From Streptomyces sp. TRM68367 (lineage in GTDB: Bacteria; Actinomycetota; Actinomycetes; Streptomycetales; Streptomycetaceae), in contig NZ_JACTVI010000035.1 of assembly GCF_014495685.1 (NCBI RefSeq), forward strand, positions 1 through 64,000: 64,000 nucleotides of DNA. The letters run 5' to 3'. Both the position numbers and the translations under genes were made by a program. Of the stretch, positions 16,583 to 24,835 are shown piece by piece (the stretch's first letter is position 1; each line of letters begins with the position of its first letter). The notes under the pieces are model-generated. The model did not search any database, was not told the DNA's origin, and worked only from the letters and a program-made list of their open reading frames with translations.

Positions 16583-18583
16583 CTAGTGCTGTGGCGGATT
16601 CGGGCCCGCCCCGACGCTTGCGGCGGCGACCATCGCGGCGCAGATCCGGGCGATGTCGTCGTCCGTGCAAAGGTAGGGCGGCAGGCAGTAGATCAGGTTC
16701 CCGAAGGGACGCAGCCAGACGCCGTCGTCGACCGCCGCCTCGGCCATCCGCTTGTCGACGGGGTGGTCGAGTTCGATCACCCCGATGGCACCGAGAACCC
16801 GGACGTCGACGACACCGTCGACATGCACCGCCTCCTGCAGTCCCCGGCGCAGCGCCCTCTCGATCCGCGCCACGTCGCCCTTCCAGTCGCCGTCGACGAG
16901 CAGACCCAGCGAGGCGTTGGCCACGGCCGCCGTCAACGCGTTGGCCATGAAGGTCTGTCCGTGCACCAGCACCGGCAGCTCGCCCTGCCGGATCCCGTCG
17001 GCGACGCGTGTCGTGCAGAGAGTCGCAGCCATGGACATGTACCCGCCGGTGAGGGTCTTGCCGAGGCACATCACGTCGGGCGTGACACCGACGTGATCGG
17101 CGGCGAACAGGGCACCGGTGTGGCCGAATCCGGTGGCCATCTCGTCGAAGATCAGTAGTACGTCGTGCTCGTCGGCGAGCTCACGCAGCACCCGCAGGTA
17201 TCCGGGGTCGTGGAAGCGCATTCCCCCGGCGCTCTGCACCACCGGTTCCACGATGATTGCCGCCAACTCGTCGGCGTGTTCCGCGATGGTCCGCGCCATG
17301 GTGTCGACGTACGCCGGATCGAGCTGCTCGTCGTCGGTCCGTGCCGGGTCGGTGGCGTTGCGCAGGCTGGTGGCCGACGACGCGGGCGGCGCCGGAAGGA
17401 ACACCTGCTCGGGCAGGAGTCCCTGCCACGACGCGTGTCCCCCGTCGTCCGGGTCGCACACGCTCATCGCGTGGAGAGTGGCGCCGTGGTACCCACGACG
17501 CCAGGTCAGTATCCGGCGTTTCTCGCTCCGGCCCGACGAACGCCAGTACTGGAGGCACATCTTCAACGCGACCTCGACCGACACCGCCCCGGAGTCGCAG
17601 AAATACACGTGCTCCAGACCGTCGGGCGTCAGGTCCACCAGCGTGCGCGCGAGCCGAATCGCCGGCTCGTGGGTCAGACCGCCGAACATCACGTGCGTGA
17701 ACCGACTCGCCTGATCGGCCAGTGCCTTGTCCAGTACCGGGTTGCGGTAGCCGTGGACGGCGGCCCAGAACGACGACATTCCGTCGATGAGTTCCCGGCC
17801 GTCGGCGAGGGTCAGCCGGACACCTTCGGCTTCGGTGACCAGCAGCTGTTCGTCCACGCCCGGCATGGGCCGAAAGGGATGCCACACATGGGCCCGGTCC
17901 AGGGCGAGCAGTTCGGCGGAGTCCGTCGCGGTGGCCCGGCTCGCGGGAGCCCCGGCGTCGTCCGCGGTCGCCCACCGTTCGACATCCCGGCCGAGCCAGG
18001 CCATCATCCGCGTGGTGTCGTCGGCTCCGGGCGCCGACGGCCGCGCCTCACCGATCCGCCCCGGGCCGCGCAACGCCGCCTCCGGTACCTGCGCGCAGGT
18101 GTGCACGATGTGGGCGAGCAGGGAATCGGGCAGCCGGAGCGGCCGACCGGTCGCCGCCGCGATGTCCCAGGCGTGCACGATGATGTCCGAGACCGGGAAC
18201 GCCAGCGCTCTGGCCAGGTTCTGGCGCCCGGCCGGCGTGTCGACCTGCAGTGTGGGGTCGGCCTCGGCGACGGCCGTGCGCGCCGCCGCCGCCGCGTCCC
18301 GCCAGGCCTTCACCGGGTCGCCGGCGGCGGCCTCGCCGGGCTGCGAAGGCGCGGACTGCGTGGGCTCGCCCCGCGCGATCAGGGCGACCTTGCCGAGGGT
18401 GCCGATGACGTGTCCCACGACGTCCCGGGTGGACCAGTCTGAGCACGGGGACGCGGTGTCCCAGGCGCCGTCCTGAACTCCCGTCAGCGTCGCGTCGAAC
18501 ACGTTCACCGCGTCCGCGAGTGCCGTGACGATGTCCGGTGGCGCACCGGTCCTGACGGGCGCGGAAGTTGTGTCGTTGCTCAT
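16583..18583 (-). CDS. Fusion: maleylpyruvate-isomerase/DinB-like domain + BioA-like PLP aminotransferase
   Basis: 666 residues in one uninterrupted frame. Residues about 15-212 are a complete TIGR03086-like domain of the DinB/mycothiol-dependent maleylpyruvate isomerase superfamily: WDTASPCSDWSTRDVVGHVIG, DIIVHAWDIAAATG, and the terminal MMAWLGRD. Residues about 228-655 are a class III aminotransferase very close to DAPA aminotransferase BioA: HVWHPFRPM, MSSFWAAVHGYRNP, THVMFGGLTHEPA, FDEMATGFGHTG, and CLGKTLTGGYM with the PLP lysine near 509. BioA uses SAM as amino donor. The only homologues known to me are single-domain, so the fusion is unusual. The gene lies inside the polyketide operon, which suggests amination of the product, but true biotin synthesis is not excluded. 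The ATG at 18583 is preceded by AAGGAGT. Confidence 0.9.
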   Translation of the reverse strand: MSNDTTSAPVRTGAPPDIVTALADAVNVFDATLTGVQDGAWDTASPCSDWSTRDVVGHVIGTLGKVALIARGEPTQSAPSQPGEAAAGDPVKAWRDAAAAARTAVAEADPTLQVDTPAGRQNLARALAFPVSDIIVHAWDIAAATGRPLRLPDSLLAHIVHTCAQVPEAALRGPGRIGEARPSAPGADDTTRMMAWLGRDVERWATADDAGAPASRATATDSAELLALDRAHVWHPFRPMPGVDEQLLVTEAEGVRLTLADGRELIDGMSSFWAAVHGYRNPVLDKALADQASRFTHVMFGGLTHEPAIRLARTLVDLTPDGLEHVYFCDSGAVSVEVALKMCLQYWRSSGRSEKRRILTWRRGYHGATLHAMSVCDPDDGGHASWQGLLPEQVFLPAPPASSATSLRNATDPARTDDEQLDPAYVDTMARTIAEHADELAAIIVEPVVQSAGGMRFHDPGYLRVLRELADEHDVLLIFDEMATGFGHTGALFAADHVGVTPDVMCLGKTLTGGYMSMAATLCTTRVADGIRQGELPVLVHGQTFMANALTAAVANASLGLLVDGDWKGDVARIERALRRGLQEAVHVDGVVDVRVLGAIGVIELDHPVDKRMAEAAVDDGVWLRPFGNLIYCLPPYLCTDDDIARICAAMVAAASVGAGPNPPQH

Positions 18584-18734
18584 GGGTACGACTCCTTCTT
18601 GTGGTGCGCAGCCCTTACGTGGCGTCGTTACATGGCGTCCTTGATCGGGCGGGCCGGTCGTATCCCCTGGGGGCTCCCGTGCGGGGAACGTGCCCGCCCG
18701 GCCACGGCACGTCGCGCGTGCCGTGGCCGGGCCG

Positions 18735-19502
18735 TCACCCGTCGGACTCGACGAACCTGCCGGTCACCGCCACGACGCGGGTCCATCCGGCCCCGGCGTT
18801 CACCACCGGTACCGGGAAGCACATGACGGTGAATCCGGTCGGACCGGGCAGTTGCCCGAGGTTGGCCAGCTTTTCCAGCTGGAGGTACTCGCGTTCCCGC
18901 CCGTACACGTGCGCCGGCCAGAGCGTTTCCCGGTCCCCGGTGCGCCGGTAGTCCTCGATCATGCTCGCCATCGGCCGGTCGAGCCCCCACGCGTCGATGC
19001 CGATCACGCGGACCCCCCGTTCCACCAGGAACCGGGTGGCGCCACCGGACAGGCCGGGGTACGTGGTCAGGTACTCGGTGCTTCCCCACAGGCGGTCCGC
19101 CCCGGTCCACAGGAGCACGATGTCCCCGTCGCCGAGGGTGTGTTCGGCGGCGCACAGTGCCTCGGTCACGTCGTCCTCGCCGATCTCCTCACCGGGTTTG
19201 ATGTGACGCACGTCGAGCCGGACTCCCGGCCCGATGCACCAGTCCAGGGGAACCTTGTCGATGCTCCGGGCCGGTTCGCCGCCACTGTGCGGGCCGTAGT
19301 GCAGCGGCGCGTCCATGTGGGTCCCGGTGTGCGTCGTCAGCGTGATCGTCTCGCTCGAGATGGCCATGCCGTCCGGGAAGTCGGACGTCTTCAGCCCCAG
19401 CACCGCCGGCCCTTGCTCGTGCGTGAGGGTGTCGATCTGCACTGGGGTCGCTTCGCCGGCGTTCGGCCCCGTGGGCACGCTGAGGTCGATCAACGTGGCC
19501 AT
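18735..19502 (-). CDS. Cyclase family protein (PF04199, OxyN/arylformamidase-like)
   Basis: 255 residues. The metal-binding signature HTGTHMDAPLHYG is intact, with IDLSVPTG at the N-terminus and VIGIDAWGLDRP later. PF04199 enzymes include arylformamidases and second-ring polyketide cyclases such as OxyN of oxytetracycline. The context next to an aromatase and ACP favours cyclisation. The TAATG junction with the aromatase gene couples translation. Confidence 0.87.
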   Translation of the reverse strand: MATLIDLSVPTGPNAGEATPVQIDTLTHEQGPAVLGLKTSDFPDGMAISSETITLTTHTGTHMDAPLHYGPHSGGEPARSIDKVPLDWCIGPGVRLDVRHIKPGEEIGEDDVTEALCAAEHTLGDGDIVLLWTGADRLWGSTEYLTTYPGLSGGATRFLVERGVRVIGIDAWGLDRPMASMIEDYRRTGDRETLWPAHVYGREREYLQLEKLANLGQLPGPTGFTVMCFPVPVVNAGAGWTRVVAVTGRFVESDG

Positions 19503-20008
19503 TACGCGGCCCTCTTCGCCCTCGCGGCACGGCGCTCGGCCTCGTCGCGGACCGCGGCCAGATGCGCCGTGCTGTTGCGCTCGACGGCCCCCGCGAGCAT
19601 CTCGTGGGCCTCGGCATGGGTGAACTGGCCGGCCACCTTGCCGTCCGCACCTTCCTGGCGGGCGGCGAAGTCGTGGGTCAGCACGATCTGGGTCCGGTCC
19701 GGTCCGTACGGAAGTGCCCGCCATTCCCCGCTCATGTGTTCCACGAGCGGCGCCGTCTCCAGCTGACGGTAGGCGACGACGCCCAGTTCCGGATCCAGGT
19801 CGCGGCGGGTGGTCCAGGCCTGCAACTGCCCGCTGACGTCCACCTCGAGCCGGGCGATCTCGTAGCCGTCCCCCCGCTCCGTGACGACGGCGGACTTGGT
19901 GGCGTCGAAGAGGTTCGGGTAGTTCTCGATGTCGGTCAGGACCTCCCAGACGACGCTCTGCGGCGCCTGCGCAGTGACCGTGTGCTCGGTGTGCTGCGTG
20001 TTCTCCAT
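19502..20008 (-). CDS. SRPBCC polyketide aromatase/cyclase
   Basis: 168 residues, single domain. It begins HTEHTVTAQAPQSVVWEVLTDIENYPNLF, the usual START-fold opening of polyketide aromatase/cyclases, and continues with LEVDVSGQLQAWTTRRDLD and the long C-terminal helix. Such monodomain enzymes fold and aromatise a ring of an ACP-bound poly-beta-ketone. Gene order ACP, aromatase, cyclase supports a type II polyketide product with at least one aromatic ring. Confidence 0.9.
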   Translation of the reverse strand: MENTQHTEHTVTAQAPQSVVWEVLTDIENYPNLFDATKSAVVTERGDGYEIARLEVDVSGQLQAWTTRRDLDPELGVVAYRQLETAPLVEHMSGEWRALPYGPDRTQIVLTHDFAARQEGADGKVAGQFTHAEAHEMLAGAVERNSTAHLAAVRDEAERRAARAKRAA

Positions 20009-20037
20009 GGTGGCTCCTCGTGAGAAGTTCGGCTCGT

Positions 20038-20271
20038 TCAGGCCAGGTTGTCCAGGAAAACGACCAGGTCGGCGACGGTGACCACGGACTTCAGCACTTT
20101 TCCGTCCACCTTGCTGCCCGGTGCGAGCTCGGTCACGATCTCGACGAGTTCGGCCGAGTCCACGCCCAGGTCGGCGCGGAGCGCGGCCCCGCTGGTGATC
20201 TCCGACGGCTCCAGGCCGACCTCGACGAGGACGTCGTGCACGTGCCCGTATGTGCTCTTGGTGCTGGTCAT
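20038..20271 (-). CDS. Acyl carrier protein (type II PKS)
   Basis: 77 residues. The phosphopantetheine attachment site is LGVDSAEL, serine about 39. The ATG at 20271 is chosen because AAGGTG lies five bases upstream; a GTG at 20286 would add five residues. It sits 24 bp after the chain-length-factor gene, in the classic KS-CLF-ACP order. It would carry the growing polyketide after activation by a phosphopantetheinyl transferase, which is not encoded in this window. Confidence 0.92.
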   Translation of the reverse strand: MTSTKSTYGHVHDVLVEVGLEPSEITSGAALRADLGVDSAELVEIVTELAPGSKVDGKVLKSVVTVADLVVFLDNLA

Positions 20272-20295
20272 GACACCTTCTTTCACTGTGGGGGA

Positions 20296-21492
20296 TCAGA
20301 TGGCCCGCAGCACGCTCGCGGCGATCGTGCCGTCGGCGCCCCTGGCGAGCAGGGCGACGGTGCGTACGGGCGTCTCGCGCGGCGCGCCGACGACGATGTT
20401 CGCGTTCCGCGGGCGCTCGCAGCCCGCCACCGGCGGGACCGTGCCGTGCCGCAGGCTCAGCAGGGCGACCGCCGCGTCCACCGCGGGCGCCGCGCCGAGG
20501 AGGTTGCCGGTCACCGGCTTGGCCGTGGTGAGGGGGACAGGACCGAGCACCGAGTGGATGGCGGACAGCTCGGACTCGTCGGCTCCGGCGGTTCCCTGTG
20601 CGTCGAGGGCGACACAGTCGACGCGATCGGTGCCCGCCTCGTCGAGCGCTGCCGTGAGAACCGCGGCGAGCGCCTGGGTGCCGGACGGCCCGAACACCTC
20701 GTCCTCCGGTACGTGCCGGACGGCGAAGCCCGCCAGCCTGGCCAGCGGGACCGCCTCACGCGCCCGGGCCGTCTCCTCGCGCTCCAGGACGAGCATCACG
20801 GCACCCTCACCGACGCAGAACCCGTCCGCCGCCTCGTCCCCGGGCCGGTAGGTCCCGGTGGGGGAAAGCCGTCCCGAGGTGGTGCAGAACGTGTAGGTGT
20901 ACGGCGTCACGGGCGCCTCCGCGCCGCCCGCGAGCAGTACATCGGCGCGTCCTTCGGCCACCGCCCGGGCACCGTAGCCGATGGCCAGCGCGGCACTCGC
21001 ACTGTCCGCCACGAGGGTCTTGCTGAAACCGGTCAGCCCGTTTCCGATGGTGATCTGCCCCTGAGGCGCGGTGGGGAACCACGCCGACGCGATGTGTGGG
21101 CTGACCCCGGTGTAGCCCTGGTCCAACAGGCCGCGCAGGCTCGGCTCGGTGATCTCCCAGCCACCGAACATGTTGCCCACGTACACACCGGTCCGATCGG
21201 CGTCCTCGCTCGGTGCGAGGCCGGCGTCGTGCTGGGCGGACCGGGCGGCCGAGAGCGCCAGTTGGCAGAAGCGGTCCATCCGCTTGCGCACCCGTGGGGT
21301 GAACGTGCCGATGGTCTCCCGCTCGGTCTCCTCGGCCAGAAAGCCGGCGTTGAGACACGGGTAGGAGTCGGTGTCGAACCGCTCGATGGGCCGCACGGCG
21401 CTTCGGCCTCCGGTCACCGAGCGCCAGAGCTGGTCGGTGTCCGAGGCACCGGGCAGGGCGAGCCCGATTCCGGTGATCACGGTGCCGGTCAT
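20296..21492 (-). CDS. Ketosynthase beta / chain-length factor
   Basis: 398 residues with thiolase fold. At the position of the KS catalytic cysteine the sequence is VADSASAALA, serine 164, so it cannot act as a condensing enzyme in the usual way; the GGAEAPVTP segment that follows is family-typical. It should pair with the upstream KS-alpha and set chain length. Many act-type factors carry glutamine at this point, so serine marks a less common lineage. The ATG overlaps the KS stop by four bases. Confidence 0.92.
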   Translation of the reverse strand: MTGTVITGIGLALPGASDTDQLWRSVTGGRSAVRPIERFDTDSYPCLNAGFLAEETERETIGTFTPRVRKRMDRFCQLALSAARSAQHDAGLAPSEDADRTGVYVGNMFGGWEITEPSLRGLLDQGYTGVSPHIASAWFPTAPQGQITIGNGLTGFSKTLVADSASAALAIGYGARAVAEGRADVLLAGGAEAPVTPYTYTFCTTSGRLSPTGTYRPGDEAADGFCVGEGAVMLVLEREETARAREAVPLARLAGFAVRHVPEDEVFGPSGTQALAAVLTAALDEAGTDRVDCVALDAQGTAGADESELSAIHSVLGPVPLTTAKPVTGNLLGAAPAVDAAVALLSLRHGTVPPVAGCERPRNANIVVGAPRETPVRTVALLARGADGTIAASVLRAI

Positions 21493-22763
21493 CGTCCACC
21501 CTCCCCGGAGCCGGTCGTGCGGGGGCTGCCGAGTACGACGGTGGAGTGGATTCCGCCGAAGCCGCTGGACAGGCTGGCGATGACCTTCGTCCGCTCTTCC
21601 CGTGCCTCGTTCGGTACGTAGTCGAGGTCGCAGGAGTCGCCGGGGGCGTGGTGGTTGACCGTCGGTGGGATCACGCCCTCTTCCAGAGCCAGTACGCACG
21701 CCACGAGCTCCAGCGCGTTCGCCGCGGCCAGCGCGTGGCCGACCATCGACTTGATCGAGCTGACCGGAGTCCGGTAGGCGTGCGCCCCGAGCACCGTCTT
21801 GATCGCGTTGGTCTCGCACACGTCGTTCTGCGGTGTCGAGCTGCCGTGCGCGTTGACGTAGTCGACGCTCGTGGCGGAACACCGGGCGTCGTCCAGCGCG
21901 AGTTGGAAGGAACGGGCGAGATGCTTCCCCTCGCTGTCCAGGTCGGTCATGTGGAACGCGTTCGACGTGCTCCCGAAGCCCAGGACCTCGGCGAGGATCG
22001 GCGCCCCCCGGCGGCGGGCGTGTCCCCACTCCTCCAGCACGGCCACACCGGCGCCCTCGCCGAGTACGAAGCCGTCCCGATCGGCGTCGAACGGCCTGGA
22101 GGCGGCCTCCGGATCGTCGTTGCGCGTGGACAGAGCGCCGATCACGTCGAAGCAGGCGACGACGAACGGAGTCAGCGGAGCCTCGGCGGCGCCGGTGACC
22201 ATCACGTCCGCCTCGCCGCGGCGGATCGTATCGAGCGCGAAACCGACCGCGTCGTTGCCGCCGGTGCAGCCGGTGGCCGGGGTCATCACGGGGCCGCGTA
22301 TCCCGTGCGCATCGGCGATGGCCACCGCGGGCCGGTTGAACGTGGCCGCGACGTGCAGGCGCGGGTGGGCCGCGGCCACGTCGATCGCGGCCGTGCCACC
22401 GCCGGTGATCTGCGGGAAGTGCTCGGTCATGAACTTCGTTCCGCCGATCGCGTTCGCCATGACGACGCCCATCCGTTCCGGGGCGATGTCCTCGTCGAGC
22501 AGACCGGCCGAGGTGATGGCCTCCCGGGCGGCCCGCAGCGCGATGCGGACGACCCGGTCGTCCCCGGTGCTGTGCTCGACGGAGAGGCCCGGCAGGTCGC
22601 ACTCCGGCAGCGTCCCGTAGATCCGGGAGGCCAGCCGGGACGTGTCGAACTCACGGCTGGTGATCACCCCGGAGCGGCCCGCGCAGAGTCCGGCCATGAA
22701 GTCCTTCGTCCCGATGCCGTTGGGGGCCAGGACTCCGAGCCCGGTCACCGCGACCCGTTTCAC
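21489..22763 (-). CDS. Ketosynthase alpha (type II PKS)
   Basis: 424 residues. The catalytic triad is complete: Cys166 in ATGCTGGNDA, His306 in NAHGSSTPQND, His343 in SMVGHALAAANALE. The AAEAPLTPFVVACFDVI and RNDDPEAASRPFDADRDGFVLGEGAG segments are typical of aromatic-type KS-alpha enzymes, although HALAAANALE is closer to FabF-like sequences. It catalyses decarboxylative condensation of malonyl-ACP with the CLF as partner. A GTG start at 22763 has GGGAGGCAG upstream and overlaps the methyltransferase stop (GTGA). Confidence 0.94.
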   Translation of the reverse strand: MKRVAVTGLGVLAPNGIGTKDFMAGLCAGRSGVITSREFDTSRLASRIYGTLPECDLPGLSVEHSTGDDRVVRIALRAAREAITSAGLLDEDIAPERMGVVMANAIGGTKFMTEHFPQITGGGTAAIDVAAAHPRLHVAATFNRPAVAIADAHGIRGPVMTPATGCTGGNDAVGFALDTIRRGEADVMVTGAAEAPLTPFVVACFDVIGALSTRNDDPEAASRPFDADRDGFVLGEGAGVAVLEEWGHARRRGAPILAEVLGFGSTSNAFHMTDLDSEGKHLARSFQLALDDARCSATSVDYVNAHGSSTPQNDVCETNAIKTVLGAHAYRTPVSSIKSMVGHALAAANALELVACVLALEEGVIPPTVNHHAPGDSCDLDYVPNEAREERTKVIASLSSGFGGIHSTVVLGSPRTTGSGEGGR

Positions 22764-23773
22764 GACTGCCTCCCGCGCGTCGCGACCACGAGCGTGCCCG
22801 GCCCGGTCGGCGACCTCAGCTGTCGGCACACCGGCAGGCCCGCGTCGGCGAGCCACCGGCCATAGTCGTCGAGTGCGTGGGCCGAACCCGCGCTGGTCAT
22901 CAGCATCTGGAGGGAGAAGAACGCGCCCACGGGATCGGTCTCCGTGTCGTCCGGGACGATCTCGTCGAGCAGCAGCACACCGTCGTCCGCCAGCGCCGCC
23001 GTGCACAGTTCAAGGATCTTGAGCACCTGTGCGGGCGGGTACCCGTGCAGCAGATTGCCCAGCAGTATCACGTCGTACGGTCCGCCCCAGGGCACGGCGA
23101 ACAGGTCCCCGGCCCAGTACTCGGCCCGGTCCCCCAATCCCGCCTCGCGGGCGAGCCTGCGGGCCTCGGACACCGAGACCTCCCGGTCGATGCCGACGAC
23201 CGTGCCGTCCCAGCTCTCGGCCAGGGCGCGTCCGGAACCGCCGTACCCGCACCCCACGTCGAGGATCCGCGGCCGCGGCTTGACCAAGTCACCGGCGACG
23301 CCGGCGATCCAGCGGCCGGCGCCCACCGCCAGTGCGTCCAGATAGGGCGTGATCTTGGCCCAGACGTCGTCCGCCCGGTCGGCGAAGATCTCCTTGCACG
23401 GAGTGTCGGTGCGCACCGCTTCGGTGAGCTGGGGCCAGATCCGGAAGTTCAGCTCCCGGTGGATGTGCCGCATGTCCCCGAGGTAGGCACGCGAGCCGCG
23501 GACCAGGTACAGGGCGGTGTCGTCGGCCAGTCGGTAGCGGTCGCCCTCGCGATGCACGAACTCCGAGGCGTGCAACGCGGTGAGCAGCGCACGCAGGCCG
23601 CGCATGCTCGCACCGGTGCGGCGGCCCAGGTCCTCCACCGTGTCGTGGCCCTCGGCTATGGCCGTGAAGACGTCCAGGTCGAGTGCCGTGACCAGGGTGG
23701 CCGTACGCCCAAGCCCCCAGGCGAAGTCGAGGATCCGGGCCGGTGTGGTCGTGGTTCCCGGCTGCTCAGACAA
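22760..23773 (-). CDS. O-methyltransferase, Methyltransf_2 family
   Basis: 337 residues. The N-terminal dimerisation winged helix (FAWGLGRTATLVTALDLDVF) precedes the catalytic domain, with ILDVGCGYGGSGRAL as motif I and GVLLLDEIVPDD as motif V. This is the TcmN/DnrK-like class that methylates phenolic or carboxylic oxygens of aromatic polyketides with SAM. The catalytic histidine expected in plant-type enzymes corresponds to LLGNLLHGYP. The gene overlaps both neighbours. Confidence 0.9.
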   Translation of the reverse strand: MSEQPGTTTTPARILDFAWGLGRTATLVTALDLDVFTAIAEGHDTVEDLGRRTGASMRGLRALLTALHASEFVHREGDRYRLADDTALYLVRGSRAYLGDMRHIHRELNFRIWPQLTEAVRTDTPCKEIFADRADDVWAKITPYLDALAVGAGRWIAGVAGDLVKPRPRILDVGCGYGGSGRALAESWDGTVVGIDREVSVSEARRLAREAGLGDRAEYWAGDLFAVPWGGPYDVILLGNLLHGYPPAQVLKILELCTAALADDGVLLLDEIVPDDTETDPVGAFFSLQMLMTSAGSAHALDDYGRWLADAGLPVCRQLRSPTGPGTLVVATRGRQS

Positions 23774-24509
23774 GGCTCAGCCCTCCGTCGACGACGAGCG
23801 TCGCGCCGGTTATGTAGGAAGATGCGTCGGACACCAGGAAGCGGGCGACGTCGGCGACTTCGTGCGCGGTGCCGAGTCGGCGCAGCGGAATGCGTCCCCG
23901 CTCCGCCTCGGCCTGCTCCTCGTGTCCCCGGACCAGCTTTCGGGACATCGGGGTGTCGATGAATCCGGGGATGATCGTGTTGACCCGGATGCCCGCCGGC
24001 CCGTAGGCGACGGCGAGATCCCGGGTGTGCGCGACGACCCCGGCCTTGGCCGCGGTGTACGGCGCCCTAAGGGGGCTCGGCTTGAGCCCGCCCGCGATGC
24101 TCGAGCAGGTCACGATCGATCCGCCCGGGGACATCGAGGGGAGTACCGCGCGGCACACACCGGTGGTCCCCCGCAGGTTGACGTCGAGCACCCTCGTCCA
24201 CAGCGCGTCGTCGATCTCGGCTGGTGGTCCCCAGTTGGCGACGACGGCGGCGAACGTCAGGCACGCGTGGATCTCGCCGACCCGTGCGACGAGGTCGGAG
24301 ACCGCGTCGCGCACCGAGTCGGGGTCGGCCACGTCGAGAGGGCTGACGCTGAGCAGGGTGGTCTCCTCGGCGAGGGACTTCAGACCCACCTCGTCCACGT
24401 CGACGGCCAGCACCGATGCGCCCGCTTCCGCGAGCACGCGGGCGGTGGCCCGGCCGATTCCCGATGCGGCGCCGGTGATGAGGCAGACCTTGTCGGTCAA
24501 CTCGGTCAT
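23766..24509 (-). CDS. SDR ketoreductase
   Basis: 247 residues, classical short-chain dehydrogenase. The cofactor motif is TGAASGIG, with VDVDE (acid at the end of beta 2, favouring NADH), the SS motif in VTCSSIAGG, and catalytic YTAAK. The C-terminus GATLVVDGG is canonical. In this operon it probably reduces a ketone of the polyketide or a later intermediate; Asp after beta 2 makes an NADPH-dependent act-type ketoreductase less likely. Its 3' end overlaps the methyltransferase by 8 bp and its ATG overlaps the next gene's stop. Confidence 0.9.
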   Translation of the reverse strand: MTELTDKVCLITGAASGIGRATARVLAEAGASVLAVDVDEVGLKSLAEETTLLSVSPLDVADPDSVRDAVSDLVARVGEIHACLTFAAVVANWGPPAEIDDALWTRVLDVNLRGTTGVCRAVLPSMSPGGSIVTCSSIAGGLKPSPLRAPYTAAKAGVVAHTRDLAVAYGPAGIRVNTIIPGFIDTPMSRKLVRGHEEQAEAERGRIPLRRLGTAHEVADVARFLVSDASSYITGATLVVDGGLSLV

Positions 24510-24835
24510 GTCCGGACCTCCTCTTCGTCTGCGGTGTTGGCGAAGGCGACGCCGATGCCTAGCCGACGGACCCAGGCGTCCACCACGCCGCTCATGGCGG
24601 GGTGCACGGAGAAGGCGCGCAGCTGCTCAAGATCGGTGAACTCCCAGCGGGCGGCGACCGAGTACAGTGACTCGGTCGCCGCGTCGTCGGCCGGCAGCGG
24701 AACGTGCCGGCCCGCCGTGAACCGTTCGACCACACCCGTGCTCCAGGTGGCCTCGGCAAGCTCCTTGCGGAACCGCTCCCGATCCGTCTCGGACATCGTT
24801 TCCGGGTACCGGTAGAGAACGACATGCGCGATCAT
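24506..24835 (-). CDS. Dabb (stress-responsive A/B barrel) domain protein
   Basis: 109 residues, dimeric alpha/beta-barrel fold (PF07876): MIAHVVLYRYPETMSETDRERF, SLYSVAARWEF, then LRAFSVHPAMSGVVDAWVR with the conserved HP. Members include olivetolic acid cyclase and other polyketide cyclases as well as proteins of unknown role. Four-base overlaps on both sides place it firmly in the operon, so a cyclase or oxygenase-helper role is plausible. The ATG at 24835 overlaps the amidohydrolase stop. Confidence 0.85.
   Translation of the reverse strand: MIAHVVLYRYPETMSETDRERFRKELAEATWSTGVVERFTAGRHVPLPADDAATESLYSVAARWEFTDLEQLRAFSVHPAMSGVVDAWVRRLGIGVAFANTADEEEVRT

Noticed and set aside
17165..18442. 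425-residue rightward frame over the fused aminotransferase
   Set aside because: Antisense to a gene with clear BioA and TIGR03086 motifs; no motifs of its own.
16583..18583. Separate biotin biosynthesis gene unrelated to the cluster
   Set aside because: No other bio genes are nearby and the gene sits within the co-directed polyketide operon, although a biotin role is not formally excluded.
20020..21621. 533-residue rightward frame over ACP and CLF
   Set aside because: Antisense shadow of genes with clear motifs; Arg/Gly/His-rich.
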